Both the position numbers and the translations under genes were made by a program. A DNA stretch of 64,000 bases from Steromphala cineraria (Eukaryota > Mollusca > Gastropoda > Trochida > Trochidae). Shown piece after piece: positions 50,283 to 63,120 of the stretch; the first letter of the stretch is position 1; each line of letters opens with the position of its first letter. The stretch is from assembly GCA_916613615.1 (NCBI GenBank), contig OU744736.1, positions 3,728,330 to 3,792,329 on the forward strand, read 5' to 3'. The notes beneath the pieces are model-generated. The model saw nothing but the letters and a program-made list of their open reading frames with translations. It did no database searches and was not told the origin of the DNA.

Positions 50283-52435
50283 CTCAAATCTGCATGTAGA
50301 AACGTTTTTGCCTGCAGTCGACCACGTCAATACAATTTACATTTTAACCCATGGTCCATTCTGTTATCCATCCCGTAAACCCAAAGGAATATTTGACAAC
50401 AGTCTTATTATCACCCAGCAAGACGTTTCTATCATAAACAAATTACCTTTCCAGAATTGATTATGATTTGTTAAAAACAGGATTTTACTTCTACATAACG
50501 TTATCTAAACCATTCATAACAAACATCATGTTGACAAATAGCAGACAGCAGCTAGGTTGGAATGAGGTTTGAACTGTTTATGTTGGAAAAAGCTACCATG
50601 AATGTTCGCCTGACGTAATTGGAATTGCAAACAAGACATTGCCTTGTACATAACTCATAATATATCAATGTGTGTTATAAAGCAGTAAAGAACATGTTTT
50701 TGACATGGATGGTTGCCTCGCTTCAATTTTTGAGAAATTTATGAGTAAGAAGGGTTTTTCTCCTTAAATCATACTGAAACTGGTTTGAGACTACAGTTAT
50801 CATTTATGTGATAATCAAATTTCGGGAATTGTTAATGTCAGCACAAAAGTGAATTTGGGGACCTTGTTGATGTGATACTTGTCTGAACTTGAACCTATTT
50901 GCTCGGTTGACGGACACTGGATAGTATATCTACACATGTAGACACACGTAGACACATGTAGACACAACAATAAATTCCTGCTGAGAAACAGCCAAACCAA
51001 AAACCAGCCCCAAAACGAAGCAACCCAAGAAACAAAGAAACACATAGCCAAAACGCAACCAAAGGGCATCAATCAGCCAACAAGCCCAAGCGCACACATG
51101 TAACAAAAGTGGCTAAAATCTGACATAATCTATCACTTGACAAATGCACTCAGCATGAAACAGAGCTGTAGTGATAGAAAATATTGATAATGTAGAAAAC
51201 ATTGACTTACATACTACATTTATAAATATATATATATGTATATCATTTTATTATTAGCAGTATTCATATAAGGTCATTGTCGATATGGACGAATCGATGT
51301 AGACCAAGTGGAAAGGATGCTGTTCACGAAGTTGAAGCTTTGGATGAGTTTGTATTGGATATCTTATAATGTTATCGATAACTTCTGTATTGCATATCAT
51401 GTAATTTATGGAACGACGAAGAATAACCGGAGTAATATATAGCATGAGATTTATGAAAATAAACAACAAAAAGCAACGCTACTACTACTATGACATAAAA
51501 ATGTTTATTCAGTATTATAAATCAATATTTGTAATTGCATGCTATCAGAAATACCATATCATTGACTTTCAATGATCTGTCTGAAGACAGACGCCATTTT
51601 GAATAGGTTGTCACATCATCTTAACCTAAATCTTGAGTTGCTATTTCCTGTTGACCTCAGGCTAAATAGACGTGCACAATAGTAATGACGTCATTGCCAT
51701 CACTCAATGCTATCAAAAGCTATTTTAATATGTCAAATGTACAGATGACTTTTAGATTTATCTGGTGTGACTAGAAATAGTAATTTTATCGGCAAGCATT
51801 TGTTTCAAAGTATCAATAAATATTTCATTACATACTTACATGAATGATGTACTTTCTTATAGGGCAATTGTCATACCATTTATCTTAATTACTTACCAAG
51901 CTATAAACTGTTTCCAATGACGCATTAATCGGAATTGTGATCTGTGAAAACTTCCACCCGTGTTTACTTTAAAATATACGTTTCTAATACTTAAGGTCAA
52001 AACACTAGACCATCTATCGAGAGTATATTTAGATACTTCATTTGACATGCTGATAAAGTTGTGAAATACATTTTTATCACTTTTTACTATATCTGAAAGT
52101 AATGTCATGTTTTTGACATCAATGATTATTGAAAGACCTCTTTAATGATCCTTGAAATGGTAAAGTTTAAATTTAGCTGTTTAACTGACCTCAAATAATT
52201 AAATTGGTCATTGTTGTCTTAAAGTCCATCATGTCAATGACCCCGTAGTAACTTAAAACTGTGTCTCAGACCTAATGCGTTGGTGGTGAAGTATTATGAT
52301 TAACTTTTGAAGGTTTTCAATATCAAATAACCTATGAGACACTTACTGGTAATCTTGTAACCTGATCTTGTTGACCCTGATGGAATTGACGACTTGGCAA
52401 CTTCCGTAAGGCTTCAGCAGTCCACTAGTATTCTA
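50283..52435. other. Non-coding stretch left of the satellite
   Basis: No gene recognised. Contains a short minisatellite (50930-50967), an A/C-rich, T-poor segment at about 50985-51110, an AT microsatellite near 51225-51245 and a TGACGTCA at 51686. Confidence 0.4.
50930..50967 (+). repeat. Short minisatellite, unit ~12 bp
   Basis: About three units of ACACATGTAGAC, the middle one with ACACGTAGAC. Confidence 0.8.
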
Positions 52436-52645
52436 AGGTACATTGACATTAGATCTTGTTAGAGCGTACAATGACATTAAATGATGTACTTTGTTTGATC
52501 GAACACTGACATTAAAACATGCACTTTGTAAGATCGTACAATGACATTAATCGTGCACTTTCTTAGAGCGTACACTGACATTAAAACATGCACTTTGTTA
52601 GATCGTAGTCTGACATTGAATCTTGCACTTTGTTAGATCGTACTC
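52436..52645 (+). repeat. Divergent left edge of the satellite array
   Basis: Five to six imperfect units of about 34-36 bp with TGACATTAAA-like and TGCACTTTGTTAGATCGTA-like segments. They differ strongly from each other and from the core, with several indels. Confidence 0.85.
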
Positions 52646-54360
52646 TGACAATAAACCGTGCACTTGTTAAGATCCTACACTGACATTAAACCGTGCACTT
52701 GTTAAGATCCTACACTGACATTAAACCGTGCACTTGTTAAGATCCTACACTGACAATAAACCGTGCACTTGTTAAGATCCTACACTGACAATAAACCGTG
52801 CACTTGTTAAGATCCTACACTGACATTAAACCGTGCACTTGTAAAGATCCTACACTGACATTAAACCGTGCACTTGTTAAGATCCTACACTGACATTAAA
52901 CCGTGCACTTGTTAAGATCCTACACTGACATTAAACCGTGCACTTGTTAAGATCCTACACTGACATTAAACCGTGCACTTGTAAAGATCCTACACTGACA
53001 TTAAACCGTGCACTTGTTAAGATCCTACACTGACATTAAACCGTGCACTTGTTAAGATCCTACACTGACATTAAACCGTGCACTTGTTAAGATCCTACAC
53101 TGACATTAAACCGTGCACTTGTAAAGATCCTACACTGACATTAAACCGTGCATTTGTTAAGATCCTACACTGACATTAAACCGTGCACTTGTTAAGATCC
53201 TACACTGATATTAAACCGTGCACTTGTTAAGATCCTACACTGACATTAAACCGTGCACTTGTTAAGATCCTACACTAACAATAAACCGTGCACTTGTTAA
53301 GATCCTACACTGACAATAAACCGTGCACTTGTTAAGATCCTACACTGACAATAAACCGTGCACTTGTTAAGATCCTACACTGACATTAAACCGTGCACTT
53401 GTTAAGATCCTTCACTGACATTAAACCGTGCACTTGTTAAGATCCTACACTGACAATAAACCGTGCACTGGTTAAGATCCTACACTGACAATAAACCGTG
53501 CACTTGTTAAGATCCTACACTGACATTAAACCGTGCACTTGTTAAGATCCTACACTGACATTAAACCGTGCACTTGTTAAGATCCTACATTGACAATAAA
53601 CCGTGCACTTGTTAAGATCCTACATTGACAATAAACCGTGCACTTGTTAAGATCCTACACTGACAATAAACCGTGCACTTGTTAAGATCCTACACTGACA
53701 TTAAACCGTGCACTTGTTAAGATCCTACATTGACAATAAACCGTGCACTTGTTAAGATCCTACATTGACAATAAACCGTGCACTTGTTAAGATCCTACAC
53801 TGACATTAAACCGTGCACTTGTTAAGATCCTACACTAACAATAAACCGTGCACTTGTTAAGATCCTACACTGACATTAAACCATGCACTTGTTAAGATCC
53901 TACATTGACAATAAACCGTGCACTTGTTAAGATCCTACACTGACATTAAACCGTGCACTTGTTAAGATCCTACATTGACAATAAACCATGCACTTGTTAA
54001 GATCCTACATTGACAATAAACCGTGCACTTGTTAAGATCCTACACTGACAATAAACCGTGCACTTGTTAAGATCCTACACTGACATAAAACCGTGCACTT
54101 GTTAAGATCCTACACTAACAATAAACCATGCACTTGTTAAGATCCTACACTGACATTAAACCGTGCACTTGTTAAGATCCTACATTGACAATAAACCGTG
54201 CACTTGTTAAGATCCTACACTGACATTAAACCGTGCACTTGTTAAGATCCTACATTGACAATAAACCGTGCACTTGTTAAGATCCTACATTGACAATAAA
54301 CCGTGCACTTGTTAAGATCCTACATTGACAATAAACCGTGCACTTGTTAAGATCCTACAC

Positions 54361-54990
54361 TGATATTAAACCGTGAACTTGTTAAGATCCTACACTGACA
54401 TTAAACCGTGAACTTGTTAAGATCCTACACTGACATTAAACCGTGCACTTGTTAAGATCCTACACTGACATTAAACCGTGCACTTGTTAAGATCCTACAC
54501 TGACAATAAACCGTGCACTTGTTAAGATCCTACACTGACATTAAACCGTGCACTTGTTAAGATCCTACATTGACAATAAACCGTGCACTTGTTAAGATCC
54601 TACATTGACAATAAACCGTGCACTTGTTAAGATCCTACATTGACAATAAACCGTGCACTTGTTAAGATCCTACACTGATATTAAACCGTGAACTTGTTAA
54701 GATCCTACACTGACATTAAACCGTGAACTTGTTAAGATCCTACACTGACATTAAACCGTGCACTTGTTAAGATCCTACACTGACATTAAACCGTGCACTT
54801 GTTAAGATCCTACACTGACATTAAACCGTGCACTTGTTAAGATCCTACACTGACAATAAACCGTGCACTTGTTAAGATCCTACACTGACATTAAACCGTG
54901 CACTTGTTAAGATCCTACACTGACAATAAACCGTGCACTTGTTAAGATCCTACACTGACATTAAACCGTGCATTTGTTAAGATCCTACAC
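54361..54990 (+). repeat. 315-bp (9-mer) local duplication in the satellite
   Basis: TGATATTAAA followed by two CCGTGAACTT units occurs at 54361 and again at 54676, 315 bases (nine monomers) apart. Confidence 0.75.
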
Positions 54991-57510
54991 TGACATTAAA
55001 CCGTGCACTTGTTAAGATCCTACACTGACATTAAACCGTGCACTTGTTAAGATCCTACACTGACAATAAACCGTGCATTTGTTAAGATCCTACACTGACA
55101 TTAAACCGTGCATTTGTTAAGATCCTACACTGACATTAAACCGTGCACTTGTTAAGATCCTACACTGACATTAAACCGTGCACTTGTTAAGATCCTACAC
55201 TGACATTAAACCGTGCACTTGTTAAGATCCTACACTAACAATAAACCGTGCACTTGTTAAGATCCTACACTGACAATAAACCGTGCACTTGTTAAGATCC
55301 TACACTGACATTAAACCGTGCACTTGTTAAGATCCTACACTGACATTAAACCGTGCACTTGTTAAGATCCTACACTGACAATAAACCGTGCACTTGTTAA
55401 GATCCTACACTGACATTAAACCGTGCACTTGTTAAGATCCTACACTGACATTAAACCGTGCACTTGTTAAGATCCTACACTGACATTAAACCGTGCACTT
55501 GTTAAGATCCTACATTGACAATAAACCGTGCACTTGTTAAGATCCTACACTGACAATAAACCGTGCACTTGTTAAGATCCTACACTGACATTAAACCGTG
55601 CACTTGTTAAGATCCTACACTAACAATAAACCGTGCACTTGTTAAGATCCTACATTGACATTACACCGTGCACTTGTTAAGATCCTACATTGACAATAAA
55701 CCGTGCACTTGTTAAGATCCTACATTGACAATAAACCGTGCACTTGTTAAGATCCTACACTAACAATAAACCGTGCACTTGTTAAGATCCTACACTGACA
55801 TTAAACCGTGCACTTGTTAAGATCCTACATTGACAATAAACCGTGCACTTGTTAAGATCCTACACTGACATTAAACCGTGCACTTGTTAAGATCCTACAT
55901 TGACAATAAACCGTGCACTTGTTAAGATCCTACATTGACAATAAACCGTGCACTTGTTAAGATCCTACATTGACAATAAACCGTGCACTTGTTCAGATCC
56001 TACACTGACAATAAACCGTGCACTTGTTAAGATCCTACACTGACATAAAACCGTGCACTTGTTAAGATCCTACACTAACAATAAACCGTGTACTTGTTAA
56101 GATCCTACACTGACATTAAACCGTGCACTTGTTAAGATCCTACACTGACATTAAACCGTGCACTTGTTAAGATCTTACACTGACATTAAACCGTGAACTT
56201 GTTAAGATCCTACACTGACATTAAACCGTGCACTTGTTAAGATCCTACACTGACATTAAACCGTGCACTTGTTAAGATCCTACACTGACATTAAACCGTG
56301 CACTTGTTAAGATCCTACACTGACAATAAACCGTGCACTTGTTAAGATCCTACACTGACATTAAACCGTGCACTTGTTAAGATCCTACACTGACATTAAA
56401 CCGTGCACTTGTTAAGATCCTACACTGACATTAAACCGTGCATTTGTTAAGATCCTACACTGACAATAAACCGTGCACTTGTTAAGATCCTACACTGACA
56501 TAAAACCGTGCACTTGTTAAGATCCTACACTGACATTAAACCGTGCACTTGTTAAGATCCTACACTGACATTAAACCGTGCACTTGTTAAGATCCTACAC
56601 TGACATTAAACCGTGAACTTGTTAAGATCCTACACTGACATTAAACCGTGCACTTGTTAAGATCCTACACTGACATTAAACCGTGCACTTGTTAAGATCC
56701 TACACTGACATTAAACCGTGAACTTGTTAAGATCCTACACTGACATTAAACCGTGCACTTGTTAAGATCCTACACTGACATTAAACCGTGCACTTGTTAA
56801 GATCCTACACTGACATTAAACCGTGCACTTGTTAAGATCCTACACTGACAATAAACTGTGCACTTGTTAAGATCCTACACTGACATTAAACCGTGCACTT
56901 GTTAAGATCCTACACTGACATTAAACCGTGCATTTGTTAAGATCCTACACTAACAATAAACCGTGCACTTGTTAAGATCCTACACTGACATAAAACCGTG
57001 CACTTGTTAAGATCCTACACTGACATTAAACCTTGCACTTGTTAAGATCCTACACTGACAATAAACCGTGCACTTGTTAAGATCCTACACTGACATTAAA
57101 CCGTGCACTTGTTAAGATCCTACACTAACAATAAACCGTGCACTTGTTAAGATCCTACACTGACATTAAACCGTGCACTTGTTAAGATCCTACACTGACA
57201 TTAAACCGTGCACTTGTTAAGATCCTACACTGACAATAAACCGTGCATTTGTTAAGATCCTACACTGACATTAAACCGTGCACTTGTTAAGATCCTACAC
57301 TGACAATAAACCGTGCACTTGTTAAGATCCTACACTGACAATAAACCGTGCACTTGTTAAGATCCTACACTGACATAAAACCGTGCATTTGTTAAGATCC
57401 TACACTGACATTAAACCGTGCACTTGTTAAGATCCTACACTGACATTAAACCGTGCACTTGTTAAGATCCTACACTGACATTAAACCGTGCACTTGTTAA
57501 GATCCTACAC

Positions 57511-59890
57511 TAACAATAAACCGTGCACTTGTTAAGATCCTACACTGACATTAAACCGTGCACTTGTTAAGATCCTACACTGACATTAAACCGTGCACTT
57601 GTTAAGATCCTACACTGACATTAAACCGTGCATTTGTTAAGATCCTACACTGACATTAAACCGTGCACTTGTTAAGATCCTTCACTGACAATAAACCGTG
57701 CACTTGTTAAGATCCTATACTGACAATAAACCGTGCACTTGTTAAGATCCTACACTGACATTAAACCGTGCACTTGTTAAGATCCTACACTGACATTAAA
57801 CCGTGCACTTGTTAAGATCCTACATTGACAATAAACCGTGCACTTGTTAAGATCCTACATTGACAATAAACCGTGCACTTGTTAAGATCCTTCACTGACA
57901 ATAAACCGTGCACTTGTTAAGATCCTACACTGACATTAAACCGTGCACTTGTTAAGATCCTACATTGACAATAAACCGTGCACTTGTTAAGATCCTACAC
58001 TGACATTAAACCGTGCACTTGTTAAGATCCTACACTGACAATAAACCGTGCACTTGTTAAGATCCTACACTGACAATAAACCGTGCACTTGTTAAGATCC
58101 TACACTGACATTAAACCGTGCACTTGTTAAGATCCTACACTGACATTAAACCGTGCACTTGTTAAGATCCTACACTGACATTAAACCGTGCACTTGTTAA
58201 GATCCTACACTGACATTAAACCGTGCACTTGTTAAGATCCTACACTGACATTAAACCATGCACTTGTTAAGATCCTACACTGACATTAAACCGTGCACTT
58301 GTTAAGATCCTACACTGACAATAAACCGTGCACTTGTTAAGATCCTACACTGACAATAAACCGTGAACTTGTTAAGATCCTACACTGACATTAAACCGTG
58401 CACTTGTTAAGATCCAACACTGACATTAAACCGTGCACTTGTTAAGATCCTACACTGACATTAAACCGTGCACTTGTTAAGATCCTACACTGACATTAAA
58501 CCGTGCACTTGTTAAGATCCTACACTGACATTAAACCATGCACTTGTTAAGATCCTACACTGACAATAAACCGTGCACTTGTTAAGATCCTACACTGACA
58601 TTAAACCGTGCACTTGTTAAGATCCTACACTGACATTAAACCGTGCACTTGTTAAGATCCTAGACTGACAATAAACCGTGCACTTGTTAAGATCCTACAC
58701 TAACAATAAACCGTGCACTTGTTAAGATCCTACACTGACATTAAACCGTGCACTTGTTAAGATCCTACACTGACATTAAACCGTGCACTTGTTAAGATCC
58801 TACACTGACATTAAACCGTGCATTTGTTAAGATCCTACACTGACATTAAACCGTGCACTTGTTAAGATCCTTCACTGACAATAAACCGTGCACTTGTTAA
58901 GATCCTACACTGACAATAAACCGTGCACTTGTTAAGATCCTACACTGACATTAAACCGTGCACTTGTTAAGATCCTACACTGACATTAAACCGTGCACTT
59001 GTTAAGATCCTACATTGACAATAAACCGTGCACTTGTTAAGATCCTACATTGACAATAAACCGTGCACTTGTTAAGATCCTTCACTGACAATAAACCGTG
59101 CACTTGTTAAGATCCTACACTGACATTAAACCGTGCACTTGTTAAGATCCTACATTGACAATAATCCGTGCACTTGTTAAGATCCTACACTGACATTAAA
59201 CCGTGCACTTGTTAAGATCCTACACTGACAATAAACCGTGCACTTGTTAAGATCCTACACTGACAATAAACCGTGCACTTGTTAAGATCCTACACTGACA
59301 TTAAACCGTGCACTTGTTAAGATCCTACACTGACATTAAACCGTGCACTTGTTAAGATCCTACACTGACATTAAACCGTGCACTTGTTAAGATCCTACAC
59401 TGACATTAAACCGTGCACTTGTTAAGATCCTACACTGACATTAAACCATGCACTTGTTAAGATCCTACACTGACATTAAACCGTGCACTTGTTAAGATCC
59501 TACACTGACAATAAACCGTGCACCTGTTAAGATCCTACACTGACAATAAACCGTGAACTTGTTAAGATCCTACACTGACATTAAACCGTGCACTTGTTAA
59601 GATCCTACACTGACATTAAACCGTGCACTTGTTAAGATCCTACACTGACATTAAACCGTGCACTTGTTAAGATCCTACACTGACATTAAACCGTGCACTT
59701 GTTAAGATCCTACACTGACATTAAACCATGCACTTGTTAAGATCCTACACTGACAATAAACCGTGCACTTGTTAAGATCCTACACTGACATTAAACCGTG
59801 CACTTGTTAAGATCCTACACTGACAATAAACCGTGCACTTGTTAAGATCCTACACTGACATTAAACCGTGCACTTGTTAAGATACTACAT
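57511..59890 (+). repeat. 1190-bp (34-mer) higher-order repeat, two tandem copies
   Basis: Rare monomer variants recur exactly 1190 bases apart: CATTTG at 57631 and 58821, TTCACTGACA at 57681 and 58871 and again at 57891 and 59081, CCATG variants at 58251 and 59441 and at 58531 and 59721, and CCGTGAACTT at 58361 and 59551. Copies run about 57511-58700 and 58701-59890. Confidence 0.85.
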
Positions 59891-61770
59891 TGACAATAAA
59901 CCGTGCACTTGTTAAGATCCTACATTGACAATAAACCGTGCACTTGTTAAGATCCTACACTGACAATAAACCGTGCACTTGTTAAGATCCTACACTGACA
60001 TAAAACCGTGCACTTGTTAAGATCCTACACTAACAATAAACCGTGCACTTGTTAAGATCCTACACTGACATTAAACCGTGAACTTGTTAAGATCCTACAC
60101 TGACATTAAACCGTGCATTTGTTAAGATCCTACACTGACATTAAACCGTGCACTTGTTAAGATCCTACACTGACAATAAACCGTGCACTTGTTAAGATCC
60201 TACACTGACATTAAACCGTGCACTTGTTAAGATCCTACACTGACATTAAACCGTGCACTTGTTAAGATCCTACACTGACATTAAACCGTGCATTTGTTAA
60301 GATCCTACACTGACAATAAACCGTGCACTTGTTAAGATCCTACACTGACATAAAACCGTGCACTTGTTAAGATCCTACACTGACATTAAACCGTGCACTT
60401 GTTAAGATCCTACACTGACCTTAAACCATGCACTTGTTAAGATCCTACACTGACATTAAACCGTGAACTTGTTAAGATCCTACACTGACATTAAACCGTG
60501 CACTTGTTAAGATCCTACACTGACATTAAACCGTGCACTTGTTAAGATCCTACACTGACATTAAACCGTGAACTTGTTAAGATCCTACACTGACATTAAA
60601 CCGTGCACTTGTTAAGATCCTACACTGACATTAAACCGTGCACTTGTTAAGATCCTACACTGACAATAAACCGTGCACTTGTTAAGATCCTACACTGACA
60701 TTAAACCGTGCACTTGTTAAGATCCTACACTGACATTAAACCGTGCACTTGTTAAGATCCTACACTGACAATAAACCGTGCACTTGTTAAGATCCTACAC
60801 TGACATTAAACCGTGCACTTGTTAAGATACTACATTGACAATAAACCGTGCACTTGTTAAGATCCTACATTGACAATAAACCGTGCACTTGTTAAGATCC
60901 TACACTGACAATAAACCGTGCACTTGTTAAGATCCTACACTGACATAAAACCGTGCACTTGTTAAGATCCTACACTAACAATAAACCGTGCACTTGTTAA
61001 GATCCTACACTGACATTAAACCGTGAACTTGTTAAGATCTTACACTGACATTAAACCGTGCACTTGTTAAGATCCTACACTGACATTAAACCGTGCACTT
61101 GTTAAGATCCTACACTGACAATAAACCGTGCACTTGTTAAGATCCTACACTGACATTAAACCGTGCACTTGTTAAGATCCTACACTGACATTAAACCGTG
61201 CACTTGTTAAGATCCTACACTGACATTAAACTTTGCATTTGTTAAGATCCTACACTGACAATAAACCGTGCACATGTTAAGATCCTACACTGACATAAAA
61301 CCGTGCACTTGTTAAGATCCTACACTGACATTAAACCGTGCACTTGTTAAGATCCTACACTGACATTAAACCATGCACTTGTTAAGATCCTACACTGACA
61401 TTAAACCGTGAACTTGTTAAGATCCAACACTGACATTAAACCGTGCACTTGTTAAGATCCTACACTGACATTAAACCGTGCACTTGTTAAGATCCTACAC
61501 TGACATTAAACCGTGAACTTGTTAAGATCCTACACTGACATTAAACCGTGCACTTGTTAAGATCCTACACTGACATTAAACCGTGCACTTGTTAAGATCC
61601 TACACTGACATTAAACCGTGCACTTGTTAAGATCCTACACTGACAATAAACCGTGCACTTGTTAAGATCCTACACTGACATTAAACCGTGCACTTGTTAA
61701 GATCCTACACTGACATTAAACCGTGCATTTGTTAAGATCCTACACTAACAATAAACCGTGCACTTGTTAA
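59881..61770 (+). repeat. 945-bp (27-mer) higher-order repeat, two tandem copies
   Basis: GATACTACAT occurs at 59881 and 60826, CATTT at 60291 and 61236, TAAAACC at 60351 and 61296, and TTAAACCATG at 60421 and 61366, all 945 bases apart. A related, more diverged copy lies at about 55.9-56.9 kb. Confidence 0.8.
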
Positions 61771-62410
61771 GATCCTACACTGACATAAAACCGTGCACTT
61801 GTTAAGATCCTACACTGACATTAAACCGTGCACTTGTTAAGATCCTACACTGACAATAAACCGTGCACTTGTTAAGATCCTACACTGACATTAAACCGTG
61901 CACTTGTTAAGATCCTACACTAACAATAAACCGTGCACTTGTTAAGATCCTACACTGACATTAAACCGTGCACTTGTTAAGATCCTACACTGACATTAAA
62001 CCGTGCACTTGTTAAGATCCTACACTGACAATAAACCGTGCATTTGTTAAGATCCTACACTGACATTAAACCGTGCACTTGTTAAGATCCTACACTGACA
62101 ATAAACCGTGCACTTGTTAAGATCCTACACTGACAATAAACCGTGCACTTGTTAAGATCCTAAACTGACATAAAACCGTGCATTTGTTAAGATCCTACAC
62201 TGACATTAAACCATGCACTTGTTAAGATCCTACACTGACATTAAACCGTACACTTGTTAAGATCCTACACTGACATTAAACCGTGCACTTGTTAAAATCC
62301 TACACTAACAATAAACCGTGCACTTGTTAAGATCCTACACTGACATTAAACCGTGCACTTGTTAAGATCCTACACTGACATTAAACCGTGCATTTGTTAA
62401 GATCCTACAC

Positions 62411-63120
62411 TGACATTAAACCGTGCACTTGTTAAGATCCTTCACTGACAATAAACCGTGCACTTGTTAAGATCCTACACTGACAATAAACCATGCACTT
62501 GTTAAGATCCTACACTGACATTAAACCGTGCACTTGTTAAGATCCTACACTGACATTAAACCGTGCACTTGTTAAGATCCTACATTGACAATAAACCGTG
62601 CACTTGTTAAGATCCTACATTGACAATAAACCGTGCACTTGTTAAGATCCTTCACTGACAATAAACCGTGCACTTGTTAAGATCCTACACTGACATTAAA
62701 CCGTGCACTTGTTAAGATCCTACACTGACATTAAACCATGCACTTGTTAAGATCCTACACTGACAATTAACCGTGCACTTGTTAAGATCCTTCACTGACA
62801 ATAAACCGTGCACTTGTTAAGATCCTACACTGACAATAAACCGTGCACTTGTTAAGATCCTACACTGACATTAAACCGTGCACTTGTTAAGATCCTACAC
62901 TGACATTAAACCGTGCACTTGTTAAGATCCTACATTGACAATAAACCGTGCACTTGTTAAGATCCTACATTGACAATAAACCGTGCACTTGTTAAGATCC
63001 TTCACTGACAATAAACCGTGCACTTGTTAAGATCCTACACTGACATTAAACCGTGCACTTGTTAAGATCCTACACTGACATTAAACCATGCACTTGTTAA
63101 GATCCTACACTGACAATTAA
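62411..63120 (+). repeat. 350-bp (10-mer) local duplication in the satellite
   Basis: The unusual variant TGACAATTAA occurs at 62761 and 63111, and the flanking order of ACAT, TTCAC and CCATG variants is also repeated 350 bases apart. Boundaries are approximate. Confidence 0.75.

Noticed and set aside
50985..51110. A/C-rich strand-asymmetric segment as possible coding sequence
   Set aside because: The only long frame is on the minus strand (85 codons), is compositionally biased and has no motif.
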